Program-made: the position numbers and the translations under genes | Shown: positions 1 to 7,565 of the stretch, in pieces | Numbering within the stretch: the first letter of the stretch is position 1 | Layout of the letters: each line of letters starts with the position of its first letter | From: JACCTU01 sp963788055 | Lineage (GTDB): Bacteria; Actinomycetota; Thermoleophilia; Gaiellales; Gaiellaceae | NCBI GenBank assembly: GCA_963788055.1 | Contig: CAWBFA010000005.1 | Span: 62,001-126,000, forward strand | Direction: 5' to 3' | Length of the DNA stretch: 64,000 nt | Notes under the pieces: model-generated | What the model was told of the DNA's origin: nothing | The model's input: only the letters and a program-made list of their open reading frames with translations | The model's database searches: none

Positions 1-180
1 GAGCAATTGGAGCACCCCGCGAGGCTCCCCCAGCGCGAGCGCGCGCTGCTCTGCTTCGGGCCACGCGACAGGGTCGACGAACCAGACGTTGTCCGCTGCG
101 AGTGCGTGCGACGTGCGACGCATCGGCTCGTCGTCATCGAGCCAGCCGAACCCGAAGTCCTGCTCGTCGCAGAATCGCAC
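1..180 (-). CDS. N-terminal fragment of a conserved hypothetical protein (window edge)
   Basis: Sixty codons read from a GTG at 180 to the window edge without a stop; the rest of the gene lies outside. The fragment begins MRFCDEQDFGFGWLDDDEP and contains RRTSHAL and VWFVDPV. It resembles, from memory, the start of an actinobacterial hypothetical family sometimes labelled MBL-fold-like, but no metal-binding motif is reached here, so no function is assigned. It starts 4 bases after the stop of the DUF6328 gene, so it is probably the last gene of the pdxH-DUF6328 operon. Confidence 0.6.
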   Translation of the reverse strand, partial: MRFCDEQDFGFGWLDDDEPMRRTSHALAADNVWFVDPVAWPEAEQRALALGEPRGVLQLL

Positions 181-184
181 GCGG

Positions 185-637
185 CTAGTCGTTCAGCTTT
201 CGCGCGAGCGGCAGCGCGTACCAGAACGTGACGATCACGGCCGTCACGAGCGCCGTGAGCAACACCGGAACGGGAGAGCTGAAGAGGAAGTCGGTGACGA
301 AGAACAAGGCGCACGACATCGCGATCGCGACGCACAGCGTGCCGGCGATCGCGAGCCGGTTCGCGACCCGAAGCATCGCCTCTTTGTCCCGGTCGCGGAA
401 CCTGATCCGATGGTACGGCGTCGGGGCGATCAGGAAGGCCGAGCCGAGCGCGGTGAACGTCAGAGCCGCGAGGTACGTGTACTTCTGCAAGTCGTTCACG
501 CGTTCGAACTGCTGCGAGAACGGCGCGATCAGCAGGAACGCGAACAGCACCTGCACGCCTGGCAGCGTGACTCGAAGCTCGTTGAGGAGCTCGATCAGCT
601 CCCGATCGAGGTCCTCTTTCGACCTCTGCGCGGCCAC
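185..637 (-). CDS. DUF6328 family membrane protein
   Basis: A 150-residue protein with a short charged N-terminus, the segment LLNELRVTLPGVQVLFAFLL, then about four hydrophobic segments (roughly residues 28-42, 53-72, 92-115 and 118-140) and a short basic tail. The pattern of an ELRV-GVQ-LFAFLL helix followed by IAP-YHR between helices 2 and 3 fits the DUF6328 family. The molecular role of that family is not known to me. It starts 9 bases after the pdxH stop and is followed within 4 bases by the next gene, so the three are probably cotranscribed. Confidence 0.75.
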   Translation of the reverse strand: MAAQRSKEDLDRELIELLNELRVTLPGVQVLFAFLLIAPFSQQFERVNDLQKYTYLAALTFTALGSAFLIAPTPYHRIRFRDRDKEAMLRVANRLAIAGTLCVAIAMSCALFFVTDFLFSSPVPVLLTALVTAVIVTFWYALPLARKLND

Positions 638-646
638 GCCCGGACT

Positions 647-1231
647 CTACGGAGCCAGGCGCTCGACCAGCCAGCTCGAACGGTCGCGGCGGTACCGCAG
701 GCGGTCGTGCAGGCGGTCCTCGCGGTGCTGCCAGAACTCCCAGGTCACAGGAGTGAGCCGGTAGCCGCCCCAGCTTTCGGGCCGGGGCGGATCGTCGCCG
801 TAGCGGCCTCGCACGTCGTCAACGCGCCGCTCGAGGTCGGCTCGGCCGGAGACGACGGAGCTCTGCGGCGAGGCGGCCGCGCTCACGCGGCTTCCGGCCG
901 GTCGGGTCGCGAAGTACGCGTCGGACTCGGCCGGCTCGATGCGCGTCACCTCGCCCTCGATCCTGACCTGCCGGCCTGATGCCGGCCAGTAGACCAGGAG
1001 CGCGGCCCGCGGGTTCGCCTCGAGCTCCCGTCCCTTGCGGCTGTCGTAGTTGCTGAAGAAGGTCAGGCCCTGCTCGTCGGCCCTCTTCAGCAGCACCATC
1101 CGAACCGACGGCGCGCCGTCCGGCGTCGACGTGGCGAGGGCAACGGGGCCGAGCTCGCCGCCGGCGTCTTCACGCCAACGCCCGAACTGGCCGAGCGGGT
1201 CTGGCTCGGCCTGGCTCTCCAGCAGCTCCAC
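647..1231 (-). CDS. pdxH: Pyridoxamine 5'-phosphate oxidase
   Basis: FMN-dependent oxidase that converts pyridoxine/pyridoxamine 5'-phosphate to pyridoxal 5'-phosphate in the cytosol. The 194-residue protein has RMVLLK (44-49), FFSNYDSRKG (59-68) and QVRIEG (88-93) of the split-barrel FMN fold, and the C-terminal dimerisation segment WGGYRLTP (154-161) with WQHREDRLHDR (167-177), the usual signature of PdxH. It is slightly shorter at the N-terminus than the E. coli enzyme. The GTG at 1231 is chosen because a TAGGCT -10 box lies 6 bases upstream. Divergent from the ArsR-type gene; first gene of a small operon with DUF6328. Confidence 0.93.
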   Translation of the reverse strand: MELLESQAEPDPLGQFGRWREDAGGELGPVALATSTPDGAPSVRMVLLKRADEQGLTFFSNYDSRKGRELEANPRAALLVYWPASGRQVRIEGEVTRIEPAESDAYFATRPAGSRVSAAASPQSSVVSGRADLERRVDDVRGRYGDDPPRPESWGGYRLTPVTWEFWQHREDRLHDRLRYRRDRSSWLVERLAP

Positions 1232-1237
1232 CCCACG

Positions 1238-1243
1238 AGCCTA
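1238..1243 (-). promoter_or_regulatory. Putative -10 box for leaderless pdxH mRNA
   Basis: On the minus strand TAGGCT (TANNNT type) ends 6 bases before the pdxH GTG. That spacing would place the transcription start on the start codon, the arrangement known for leaderless actinobacterial transcripts. No convincing -35 box was seen. Prediction from sequence only. Confidence 0.45.
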
Positions 1244-1250
1244 GGGCCAC

Positions 1251-1279
1251 TTGACATCCCGTAACCGTAAGTGTACGCT
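1251..1279 (+). promoter_or_regulatory. Promoter of the ArsR-type regulator operon
   Basis: A perfect -35 hexamer TTGACA (1251-1256), a 17-base spacer and a -10 box TACGCT (1274-1279). The GTG at 1287 begins 7 bases after the -10 box, so transcription is expected to start at the start codon (leaderless). The two inverted repeats at 1266-1299 cover the -10 box and the start site, which is where an autorepressor would bind. Confidence 0.65.
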
Positions 1280-1299
1280 TACGTAAGTGGTAACTTACG
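1266..1299. promoter_or_regulatory. Double inverted-repeat operator of the ArsR-type regulator
   Basis: Four CGTAAG half-sites occur in alternating orientation. Repeat 1 is 1266-1283 (16 of 18 positions symmetric) and repeat 2 is 1282-1299 (7-base arms, 4-base centre). They share two bases and their centres are 16 bases apart. They overlap the -10 box and the GTG start of the downstream regulator gene, so this is very likely its autoregulatory operator. pdxH, which diverges about 35 bases away, might also respond. Confidence 0.65.
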
Positions 1300-1607
1300 A
1301 AACCGCGATGGACGCGCTTGGAGACGGCACGCGACGCCTGATCCTCGAACGGCTGAGGAGTGGGCCGCGCGCCGTGGGCGAGCTCGCGGCCGAGCTGCCG
1401 GTGAGCCGGCCGGCCGTCTCGCAGCACCTGCGCGTCCTCAAGGAGGCGGGGCTCGTGACCGAGCGCAGGAACGGCACGCGACGCCTCTACCGGGTCGACA
1501 CCGATGGCCTGGCCGAGGTGCGCGACTATCTCGAGAGCTTCTGGACCGACGTGCTGGCCGCCTTCGAGGCTGCTGCCGAGGCCGAGGCGGAGAAGGAGGA
1601 CGAATGA
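1287..1607 (+). CDS. ArsR-family winged-helix transcriptional regulator
   Basis: A 106-residue DNA-binding protein. ALGDGTRRLILERL (10-23) is the first helix pair typical of ArsR regulators, GELAAELPVSRPAVSQHLRV (31-50) is the helix-turn-helix, and the wing follows at 57-71. It contains no cysteine, so it is not a metal-thiol sensor and fits the subgroup that pairs with SRPBCC proteins. The GTG at 1287 is favoured over the ATG at 1308 because the promoter places its start site there. Its stop overlaps the ATG of the SRPBCC gene (ATGA). The operator upstream implies autorepression. Confidence 0.88.
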   Translation: MVTYETAMDALGDGTRRLILERLRSGPRAVGELAAELPVSRPAVSQHLRVLKEAGLVTERRNGTRRLYRVDTDGLAEVRDYLESFWTDVLAAFEAAAEAEAEKEDE

Positions 1608-2041
1608 CCATGCACGCGACGGAGACCGACGCAATCCGCAAGAGCGTGACTGTCCCGCTTCCGGTGGAGAAGGCGTTCAGCCTCTTCACGGCGGGGATCG
1701 ACACGTGGTGGCCGTTCGAGTCGCATTCGATCGGCGGCGAGACGACCGAGTCGGCGATCTTCGACGTCGACGCGAAGCGCGTGTACGAGCGCGACGCCGA
1801 CGGCTCGGAGCGCGACTGGGCAGACATCGTGGCCTGGGAGCCGCCGAACCGGTTCCTGCTCAACTGGCGCGTCAACCCGAAGAGGCCGGAGACCGAGCTC
1901 GAGGTGAGCTTCGCCGCGGAGGGCGACGCGACGCGCGTCGACCTCGAGCACCGCGGCTGGGAGAAGCGCGAACCGGACGACCGCTCGAGCTACGACGTCG
2001 GCTGGGACGTCGTGCTCGGCAAGCTCGTCGACGCCGCCTAA
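1604..2041 (+). CDS. SRPBCC (AHSA1-like) domain protein
   Basis: A 145-residue single-domain protein of the START/Bet v 1-like SRPBCC superfamily, which binds hydrophobic ligands. Visible hallmarks are KSVTVPLPVEKAFSLFT (13-29), WWPFESHS (35-42), FDVDAKRVYER, DWADIVAWEPPNRFLLNW (71-88) and the C-terminal helix YDVGWDVVLGKL. It starts in an ATGA overlap with the upstream ArsR gene and is preceded by a good GAAGGAGGA ribosome site at 1592-1600. ArsR-SRPBCC pairs are common in actinobacteria; the ligand is unknown. It meets the ankyrin gene tail to tail with a 4-base overlap. Confidence 0.85.
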   Translation: MTMHATETDAIRKSVTVPLPVEKAFSLFTAGIDTWWPFESHSIGGETTESAIFDVDAKRVYERDADGSERDWADIVAWEPPNRFLLNWRVNPKRPETELEVSFAAEGDATRVDLEHRGWEKREPDDRSSYDVGWDVVLGKLVDAA

Positions 2042-2691
2042 GGACGTTCCCGGAGCAGGGCTGCGACCTCGTCGTGGCCCTGCTCTTCGGCGATCGCGAG
2101 CGCCATTCGGCCGTCGTCGGTCTCCTCGGCCGGCGCCGCACCGTGGTCGAGCAGGTCGCGCGCCATCGCTGCGTCCCCGTTCTGGGCTGCGGCGTGAAGC
2201 GCGGTGAAGCCGCCGTTCTGACGAGCGTTCGGGTCGGCGCCGGCGTCGAGCAGGAGGTGGACGATCTCCGCCGAGCCGCCCGCGGCGGCGCTGTGCAACG
2301 GTGTGACGTTGCCGAACGTCGGCGACACCGCATGCACGTCCGCGCCGTGGTCGACGAGGAGCCGCGCTGCGTCGGGCTGCGCGAAGAACGCCGCGAAGTG
2401 GAGCGCGGTCGCATTGTCCGGCGAGCGCGCGTCGAGCGCTGCGGGGTCCTCGTGGAGCAGGTCGTGGAGCCTGTCGACGTCCCCGAGCGTCGCGGCCTCG
2501 AACACGTCGAGCGTCGCGCGCGCCTCGCGAATCGCAGCCGTCGCGTCGTGCGCGCCGTGATACCGCGAGAGCATCAGCGCCGACACGCCGTTCTCGTCCC
2601 GCGCGTCGGCGAGGCTCGGGTCGGCGGCCAGCAGCTCGCGCACGCGCACGCCGTTTCCGTCCTTGACGGCGGCGATCAACTCGTCTTTCAC
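2038..2691 (-). CDS. Ankyrin-repeat protein
   Basis: A 217-residue soluble protein made of about six ankyrin repeats. The clearest units are ATALHFAAFFAQPDAARLL (95-113), TPLHSAAAGGSAEIVHLLLD (130-149) and TALHAAAQNGDAAMARDLLD (163-182); weaker units flank them. There is no signal peptide or catalytic domain, so it is probably a cytosolic protein-binding module. The GTG at 2691 lies 7 bases downstream of a TAGCCT -10 box, suggesting its own leaderless transcript. It is separated by 15 bases from the F420 operon end and is probably not part of it. Confidence 0.85.
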   Translation of the reverse strand: MKDELIAAVKDGNGVRVRELLAADPSLADARDENGVSALMLSRYHGAHDATAAIREARATLDVFEAATLGDVDRLHDLLHEDPAALDARSPDNATALHFAAFFAQPDAARLLVDHGADVHAVSPTFGNVTPLHSAAAGGSAEIVHLLLDAGADPNARQNGGFTALHAAAQNGDAAMARDLLDHGAAPAEETDDGRMALAIAEEQGHDEVAALLRERP

Positions 2692-2698
2692 CTCGAGA

Positions 2699-2704
2699 AG
2701 GCTA
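2699..2704 (-). promoter_or_regulatory. Putative -10 box for leaderless ankyrin-gene mRNA
   Basis: TAGCCT on the minus strand, 7 bases before the GTG at 2691. It overlaps the 3' end region of cofE, so the ankyrin gene may have its own promoter at the end of the F420 operon. No -35 box was recognised. Confidence 0.4.
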
Positions 2705-2706
2705 GA

Positions 2707-3429
2707 TCAGCGAAACAGGTCGCGGTCCGCCGGCATCACGAGCTCGTGCGCGGTTCCCTCGCCGGCGATGTCGAGGCCGCGGACGACCGCGACGGGGTTC
2801 CCGTCGGCTTTGCCCATCACGAGCTGCGCCGCGCCCGCGACCTCGTCGGCGATCGCGATCTGCGTCGACTTGAGCTCGTAGCCGATCCGGTCGTGCGTGC
2901 CGCGCAGGTCCTCCATGACGCGGACGCCGGCGGCGCCGAGTGCAACGTCGGTCGTCCCCTGGCGCCAGGGGCGACCGAAGGAGTCGCTCACGATCACTCC
3001 GACGTTCGCGCCCGTCAGCTCGCGGACGCGGTCGCGGATGCGCGCAGCGGACGCGTCGGGATCGAGCGGCAGGAGCACGAGCGTCCCCGGCTCAGGCGCG
3101 TTCGAGGCGTCGACGCCGGCCGAGGCGCAAATGAAGCCGTGGCGGGTCTCGACGATCAGGAGCGGCGGTCGGATGCGGACGATCTCAACCGCCTCGCGGA
3201 GGATCACCTCGGTGCGGCGCGGGTCCTCGTCCCCGACGGCAAGCTCGAGCGCGCGCGGCGACGGCTCGACGTCGTCCAGGCGGACGATGCGGCCTTCTGC
3301 CTTCGAGACCGCCTTCTGCGCGACCACGAGGACGTCGCCGTCCTCGAGCGTCACACGGTCGACGACGAGCGCGGCGAGGTCTTCGCCTTCGCGGATCTCG
3401 GGGAGACCCGTGACCGGGAAGATCCTCAC
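2707..3429 (-). CDS. cofE: Coenzyme F420-0:L-glutamate ligase, single-domain
   Basis: GTP-dependent ligase that adds gamma-linked glutamates to F420-0. The 240-residue protein matches stand-alone CofE in length and has VAQKAVSKAEGR (36-47), HGFICASAGVDASN (97-110) and SDSFGRPWRQGTTDVALG (148-165), regions tied to nucleotide/metal and F420 binding in CofE. The C-terminal FMN-reductase domain of mycobacterial FbiB is absent. GTG start overlaps the npdG stop (GTGA). Last gene of the F420 operon. Confidence 0.93.
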   Translation of the reverse strand: MRIFPVTGLPEIREGEDLAALVVDRVTLEDGDVLVVAQKAVSKAEGRIVRLDDVEPSPRALELAVGDEDPRRTEVILREAVEIVRIRPPLLIVETRHGFICASAGVDASNAPEPGTLVLLPLDPDASAARIRDRVRELTGANVGVIVSDSFGRPWRQGTTDVALGAAGVRVMEDLRGTHDRIGYELKSTQIAIADEVAGAAQLVMGKADGNPVAVVRGLDIAGEGTAHELVMPADRDLFR

Positions 3430-4004
3430 ACGCCGGTCAATCGGATTCCCGCGTGCGCCTTGTAGCGCCTGTTGACGGCGACGATCACGCCGGTCAGGCC
3501 CTCGAGCGCTCGCGCGTTGCGGAGCCTTCCGGCGTCGAGCGCGCGCCCCGCCACGGCGCGGCCCGCGAGCTCGAGCGCGAGTCCCTTCGCGTGCTCGTCG
3601 TCGCCGCAGACGAGCGCATCTTGATCCTCGCCGATCGTGCTCGCCGCGACGGAGTGCAGGCCCGCAGCGACCGGTGCGTCGAGCTCGTCCGCGATTCGCT
3701 CCGCGAGCGAGCGCTCGCCCTTCACGATCAGCTCGCTGGCGACGGACAGCACCGGCGTCGTCCCGATCGCCGCGCGCAGCGCGCGCGCCGTGTCAAGCGC
3801 CGCGGAGGCATCGACGGCAAGCACGACGAGCTCGACACCGTCGACCGCGTCCGTGTTGCTCGCACCCCGCACGCCGATCTCCACGGCGGCCGCGCTTGCG
3901 CGCTCGGCGTCGCGCGACCCGATCACGACGTCGTCTGTCGGCGCGAGGCGGCGGGCCAGCGCCGTCCCGAACTTCCCGGTGCCGCCGAGGATCGCGACCC
4001 TCAC
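3426..4004 (-). CDS. npdG: NADPH-dependent F420 reductase (F420H2:NADP+ oxidoreductase)
   Basis: Transfers hydride between NADPH and F420. The 192-residue protein opens with a Rossmann loop VAILGGTGKFGTALARRL (3-20) followed by VVIGSRD, whose Ser-Arg is the usual NADPH 2'-phosphate contact, and contains VASELIVKGERSLAERIA and VAAGLHSVAAS as in the Fno/NpdG family. The GTG at 4004 overlaps the cofD stop (GTGA); upstream in-frame sequence is not part of the protein. Sitting between cofD and cofE makes its F420 role quite secure. Confidence 0.9.
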   Translation of the reverse strand: MRVAILGGTGKFGTALARRLAPTDDVVIGSRDAERASAAAVEIGVRGASNTDAVDGVELVVLAVDASAALDTARALRAAIGTTPVLSVASELIVKGERSLAERIADELDAPVAAGLHSVAASTIGEDQDALVCGDDEHAKGLALELAGRAVAGRALDAGRLRNARALEGLTGVIVAVNRRYKAHAGIRLTGV

Positions 4005-4912
4005 GCGGCGAGGACCACCTCCGCCAGGCGGCGACTGGCGGCGGCGTCGGACATCAGCGTCTTCGTCACGACGGGGCGCACGGCGAGATTCTCCACGTCG
4101 TGGGCGTCTGCCTCGTCGAGAACGAGCGCGTCGATCAGGCCGGCGTAGCACGAGGCGACGTGCGCCGGGCTCGTCCCGCCGGCGAGCCGGGCGAGCATCC
4201 GGTCGGCCGGGCCCTTCACTGCGCGACCGCCGATCAAGGGGCTGACCGCCACGACGGGCGCAGTGCGCGAGCGCAGGGCGGCCTCCAGCTCCGCGACCGC
4301 GAGGATCGGCCCGATGCTGACGTACGGGTTGCTCGGCGCGATCAGGATCAGGTCGGCTTCACGCAGCGCCTCGACGGCGCCCGGCGCAGGCGCGGCTGTG
4401 TCCGCGCCGACGTAGCGGACGGCGTCGACCTCGTCGCGATGCCCTCGTGCGACGAACCACTCCTGGAAGGTGAAGCTCCCCGCCGGAGTCTCGATCCACG
4501 TGCGGAGCTCGTCGTCGGTGGCCGGCAGCAGGGTCAGCGCGAGACCCGCGCGCTCGACGAGCTGCGCCGTGACCGCCGAGAGCGGCGTGCCGCCGCGAAG
4601 CAGCTCCGTGCGCACGAGGTGCAGTCCCACGTCGCGGTCGCCGAGCCGGAACCAGCCCGCGCCGCCGAAGGCGACCGCCGACTCGAGCGCGCGCCAGGTC
4701 TCATCTGCGCGACCCCACCCCCGCTCCTCGTCGGAGAGGCCCGCGAGCGCGTAGAGGATGCTGTCGAGGTCCGGCGAGACGTTGAGCCCGAGGATCTCGA
4801 GGTCGTCGCCGACGTTCCCGATCACGGTGAGGTCGGCGGGCTCGACGACGTCGACGAGGCCACGGAGAAAGCGGGCACCGCCGACGCCGCCGCTGAGGAC
4901 CGTGACCTTCAC
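4001..4912 (-). CDS. cofD: 2-phospho-L-lactate transferase (F420 biosynthesis)
   Basis: Moves the phospholactyl (or, in actinobacteria, phosphoenolpyruvyl) group from the guanylylated donor to Fo, making F420-0 or its dehydro form. The 303-residue protein starts MKVTVLSGGVGGARFLRGL with the CofD nucleotide loop at residues 8-15, then NVGDDLEILGLNVSPDLDS (33-51), IAPSNPYVSIGPIL and VSPLIGGRAVKGPADRML. Start chosen at the GTG that overlaps the cofC stop (GTGA). Equivalent to mycobacterial fbiA. Confidence 0.94.
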   Translation of the reverse strand: MKVTVLSGGVGGARFLRGLVDVVEPADLTVIGNVGDDLEILGLNVSPDLDSILYALAGLSDEERGWGRADETWRALESAVAFGGAGWFRLGDRDVGLHLVRTELLRGGTPLSAVTAQLVERAGLALTLLPATDDELRTWIETPAGSFTFQEWFVARGHRDEVDAVRYVGADTAAPAPGAVEALREADLILIAPSNPYVSIGPILAVAELEAALRSRTAPVVAVSPLIGGRAVKGPADRMLARLAGGTSPAHVASCYAGLIDALVLDEADAHDVENLAVRPVVTKTLMSDAAASRRLAEVVLAA

Positions 4913-5496
4913 CGGCTGCGTGCGGCCAGGGTTCGGGGTCCGACGCGAAGCTCGAGCCGTTCGAGGTCGGCGATCGAGTCGACGTCGTCGGCGAGGTTCG
5001 GGATCGCCGCGGGGACGACCTCGGCGCCGATCGTCTGCGCGTGCAGGCGGAACCGCTCTGCGCTTCCCGGGCCGTAGAGCGGCGCGAAGAGCGTCGGCGC
5101 GGACAGGCCGAGTGCGTTCGTCGTCCCGTCGCTCGCTGCGACGTACGCGAGCCCGTGCTTGGGCGTCGCCGACTCGAGCGATCGCAGGTCCTGCGGGACC
5201 ACGCAGGGGACGTCCGCGTTCACGACGAGGACTCGACCGACGACGCTGCGCAGCGCGGCGGCGACGGCGGCGCCCTGGCCGCTCCCCGGGTCGTCGACGA
5301 CGTCCGCCTCGTGCTCGCCCGCGATGCGGGCAGCCTTCTCGTCTGGCGTCACGACGGCGGTCGTCCCCACGCTGCGGCAGGCGGCGAGGACGTCGGCAAG
5401 CATCGCCAGCGCGAGCGCCTCGCGCTCGTCGTCGGGGAGGGAGCCAAGCCGCTGCTTGCCACCGGCCCCGCGAAAGGGAACGACGATCGCGGCCAT
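4909..5496 (-). CDS. cofC: 2-phospholactate/phosphoenolpyruvate guanylyltransferase
   Basis: First enzyme of the operon: couples GTP to 2-phospholactate or phosphoenolpyruvate (the FbiD reaction in actinobacteria) to make the CofD donor. The 195-residue protein has the MobA-like nucleotidyltransferase start IVVPFRGAGGKQRLG (4-18), VVDDPGSGQGAAVAAAL and VLVVNADVPCV with the metal-binding Asp. Substrate choice cannot be read from sequence here. ATG at 5496; divergent from the PolX-like gene with about 20 bases between starts. Confidence 0.92.
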   Translation of the reverse strand: MAAIVVPFRGAGGKQRLGSLPDDEREALALAMLADVLAACRSVGTTAVVTPDEKAARIAGEHEADVVDDPGSGQGAAVAAALRSVVGRVLVVNADVPCVVPQDLRSLESATPKHGLAYVAASDGTTNALGLSAPTLFAPLYGPGSAERFRLHAQTIGAEVVPAAIPNLADDVDSIADLERLELRVGPRTLAARSR

Positions 5497-5505
5497 CGCT
5501 CGTGG

Positions 5506-5511
5506 ACACTA
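5506..5511 (-). promoter_or_regulatory. Putative -10 box of the F420 operon
   Basis: TAGTGT on the minus strand, 9 bases before the cofC ATG. It is the only TANNNT box in the roughly 20-base gap between the divergent cofC and PolX-like genes, implying a very short or absent leader. No -35 box was recognised. Confidence 0.35.
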
Positions 5512-5516
5512 TCCGC

Positions 5517-7140
5517 GTGGAGAACGCAGAGATCGCTGCGCAGCTCGAGGCGTTCGCCGCGCTGCTCGAGCTGAACGGCGCGAGCCACTACACGGCGCGC
5601 GCCTACCGACGTGCAGCAGAGCTGATCCGCGACACGCGGGCACCCGTCGCCGAGCTCGTGGAACAGGGCCGCGCGCGCGAGCTGCGGGGGATCGGGCCGG
5701 GGATCGAGGCGCGTCTCCGGGAGCTCGTCGAGACGGGCGAGCTCGAGGAGCTCCGGGAGCTGCGGGAGACGCTGATGCCGGAACTCGTCGGGCTCGGGCA
5801 GCTGCTCGGCGTCGGCCCGAAGCGGATGCGCGAGCTCGCGCAGGCGCTCGGCGTCCGAACGACGGACGAGTTCCGCGCAGCCGTCCTCGAGGGGCGGTTG
5901 CGCTCCGTGCCTGGTGTCGGGCCGAAGACCGAAGCGAAGCTCCGCGCGGGTCTGGAGCGCGCGGGGAAGCCGAAGCCGCGGCGCGGTGTTCTCCTGAACC
6001 GCGCCTGGGCCCTCGCGGGAGCGATCGCCGAGGCGGTCGGCGGTGAGGTCGCCGGCGATCCCCGCCGGTGGAAGGACTCGTGCGAGGACTTCGCCGTCGT
6101 CGTGGCGAGCGACGAGCCCGACGCGACGCTGGACGCATTCGAGGCGCTCCCGCAGATCGTCTCGGTCGTCGAGCGCGACGAGAGCCGCGCGATCGGCGTC
6201 ACCGTCGAAGGCGTTCCGGTCGAGCTCGTCGTGCCGGCGCCCGCATCGTTCGGGACGGCGCTCCTGCGCGCCACGGGCTCGGCCGGGTACGTACGTGAGC
6301 TGGAGCCGCTGCCGGACGCTGGCAGACGAAGCCGGCGTGTACGACGCGCTCGGGGTGCCCTGGTGTCCGCCGGAGCTGCGGGAGCAACCGCACCGGGCCG
6401 AGCCGCCGCCCTTCCTGCTCCGGCTCGACGACGTGCGCGGCGACCTGCACGTGCACACGACCTCGTCCGACGGCAAGGCGAGCGTGCTCGAGATGGGCCA
6501 AGCGGCGATCGCGCTCGGGTACGAGTACCTCTCGATCTGCGACCACACGACGAACGTACGTGTCGTCCCGGGGCTCGACGCGGACGCGGTGCGCCGTCAG
6601 GGCGAGGAGATCGCAGAGGCGAATGAGCGGCTCGCTCCGTTCCGGCTTCTGCGCGGGATCGAGTGCGACATCCTTCCTGACGGCTCGCTCGACCTGCCCG
6701 ACGACGTTCTTGCCGAGCTCGACTGGGTGCAGCTCTCCCTCCACGCGGGTCAGCGCCAGGCCGGGCCCGAGCTGACGCGGAAGGTGACGGAGGCGATGCG
6801 CCACCCGGCCGTGCGCTGCCTCTCGCACCCGACCGGTCGGCTGATCAACCACCGGCCGCCGAACGCTCTCGACGTCGAGCGTGCGGTCGAGGTGGCACTC
6901 GAGGAAGGAGTCGCGCTCGAGGTGAACGGGCTGCCGGATCGACTCGACTTGCGCGACGAGCACGTGCGGCTCGCCGTCGAGGGGGGTGTGCAGATCTGCG
7001 TCAACACGGACGCCCACTCCGTGCGTGGGCTCGGCAACATGCGGCTCGCCGTGGCCACGGCACGCCGAGGCCGGGCGCAGGTCGGTGACGTGTTGAACAC
7101 GAAGCCGCTCGAGCAGGTGCTGGCGTTGCGAAAGCGGTAG
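5517..7140 (+). CDS. polX: PolX-like protein with PHP domain, polymerase site degenerate (frameshifted)
   Basis: Family X DNA polymerase/PHP architecture of about 540 residues: N-terminal helix-hairpin-helix part with ELRGIGPGIEARLRELVE and SVPGVGPKTEAKL, a palm-like region, then a PHP phosphoesterase domain. The palm lacks catalytic residues: where family members have a GDxD, this protein reads SCEDFAVVV, and the later Asp is Glu (VELVVP). The PHP ligands are intact: DLHVHTTSSDG, ICDHT, GIECDI, SLHAG, SHPTGR, NTDAHS. The reading frame shifts near 6321-6322; removing one G of GG joins the two halves as PLPDAADEAGVYDALG. Start is the GTG at 5517 or 5502. Confidence 0.8.
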
Positions 7141-7250
7141 CCGCGGAGCGGCCTGGGGAGACGATCGTCGCGAACCCGACACGATCCGGCACAGACGCGG
7201 CACGGGTTCGGGGGTACCGTCGGTGCCGGGAGGCGGGTGGAACCGCCATT

Positions 7251-7270
7251 CCCCGCCCCAAGGGGTGGGG
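7251..7270. terminator. Bidirectional hairpin between convergent genes
   Basis: A GC-rich inverted repeat: CCCCGCCCC (7251-7259), AA, GGGGTGGGG (7262-7270), giving 9 pairs with one G-U, the innermost probably open. It lies in the 143-base gap between the convergent PolX-like gene and the small protein gene, the expected place for a shared terminator. No U-tract follows on either strand, so it is not a classical intrinsic terminator. Confidence 0.4.
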
Positions 7271-7283
7271 GGAGTCTCTCGGG

Positions 7284-7565
7284 TCAGGCTGCGCCGGTTT
7301 GGCCTTGGCCGGACGTCGACCACTCCGCGAGGTCGTACCAGTGCGTCGCGCGCAGGGCGGCCGCGACGCCCGGATCCGTGTGCTCGCCGTAGAAGACGTG
7401 GCGCTCTAGGTCGCAGCAGATCGCGATCGTGTCCTGCGAGACGTCGCCGATGTCCACGACCGCCTCGCTGGGCAGCTTTGCCTCGGCGAGCGTGTAGTGC
7501 TTGAACTGGAGCTCGGGCGCGAGCTCCATCAGGCGCGGCCAGTCGGGGCAGGTCCGGGAGCTCAT
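7284..7565 (-). CDS. Small conserved protein coupled to the ABC exporter ATPase
   Basis: A 93-residue soluble protein beginning MSSRTCPDWPRLMELAPELQ, with FKHYTLAEAKLPSEA, a central ICCDLERHVFYGEHTD and an aromatic tail THWYDLAEW. No family or catalytic motif was recognised. It contains three cysteines (one near residue 6 and a CC pair near 50). The ATG sits in an ATGA overlap with the Wzt stop, and it is the last gene of hemE-hemH-wzt. A role with the exporter or haem genes is only suggested by position. Confidence 0.75.
   Translation of the reverse strand: MSSRTCPDWPRLMELAPELQFKHYTLAEAKLPSEAVVDIGDVSQDTIAICCDLERHVFYGEHTDPGVAAALRATHWYDLAEWSTSGQGQTGAA

Noticed and set aside
2707..3429. FbiB-type fusion of CofE with an FMN reductase
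   Set aside because: The protein ends at residue 240 with no nitroreductase domain, and the next gene is an ankyrin protein.
1504..3465. A 653-codon plus-strand open frame across the ankyrin and cofE genes
   Set aside because: It is an antisense shadow typical of high-GC DNA, with no domain; the genes on the opposite strand have clear families.
6288..6300. GTACGTACGTGAG as a copy of the 22.85-kb palindrome
   Set aside because: It lies inside the PolX-like coding sequence and has no inverted partner; ACGT repeats are common in GC-rich code.
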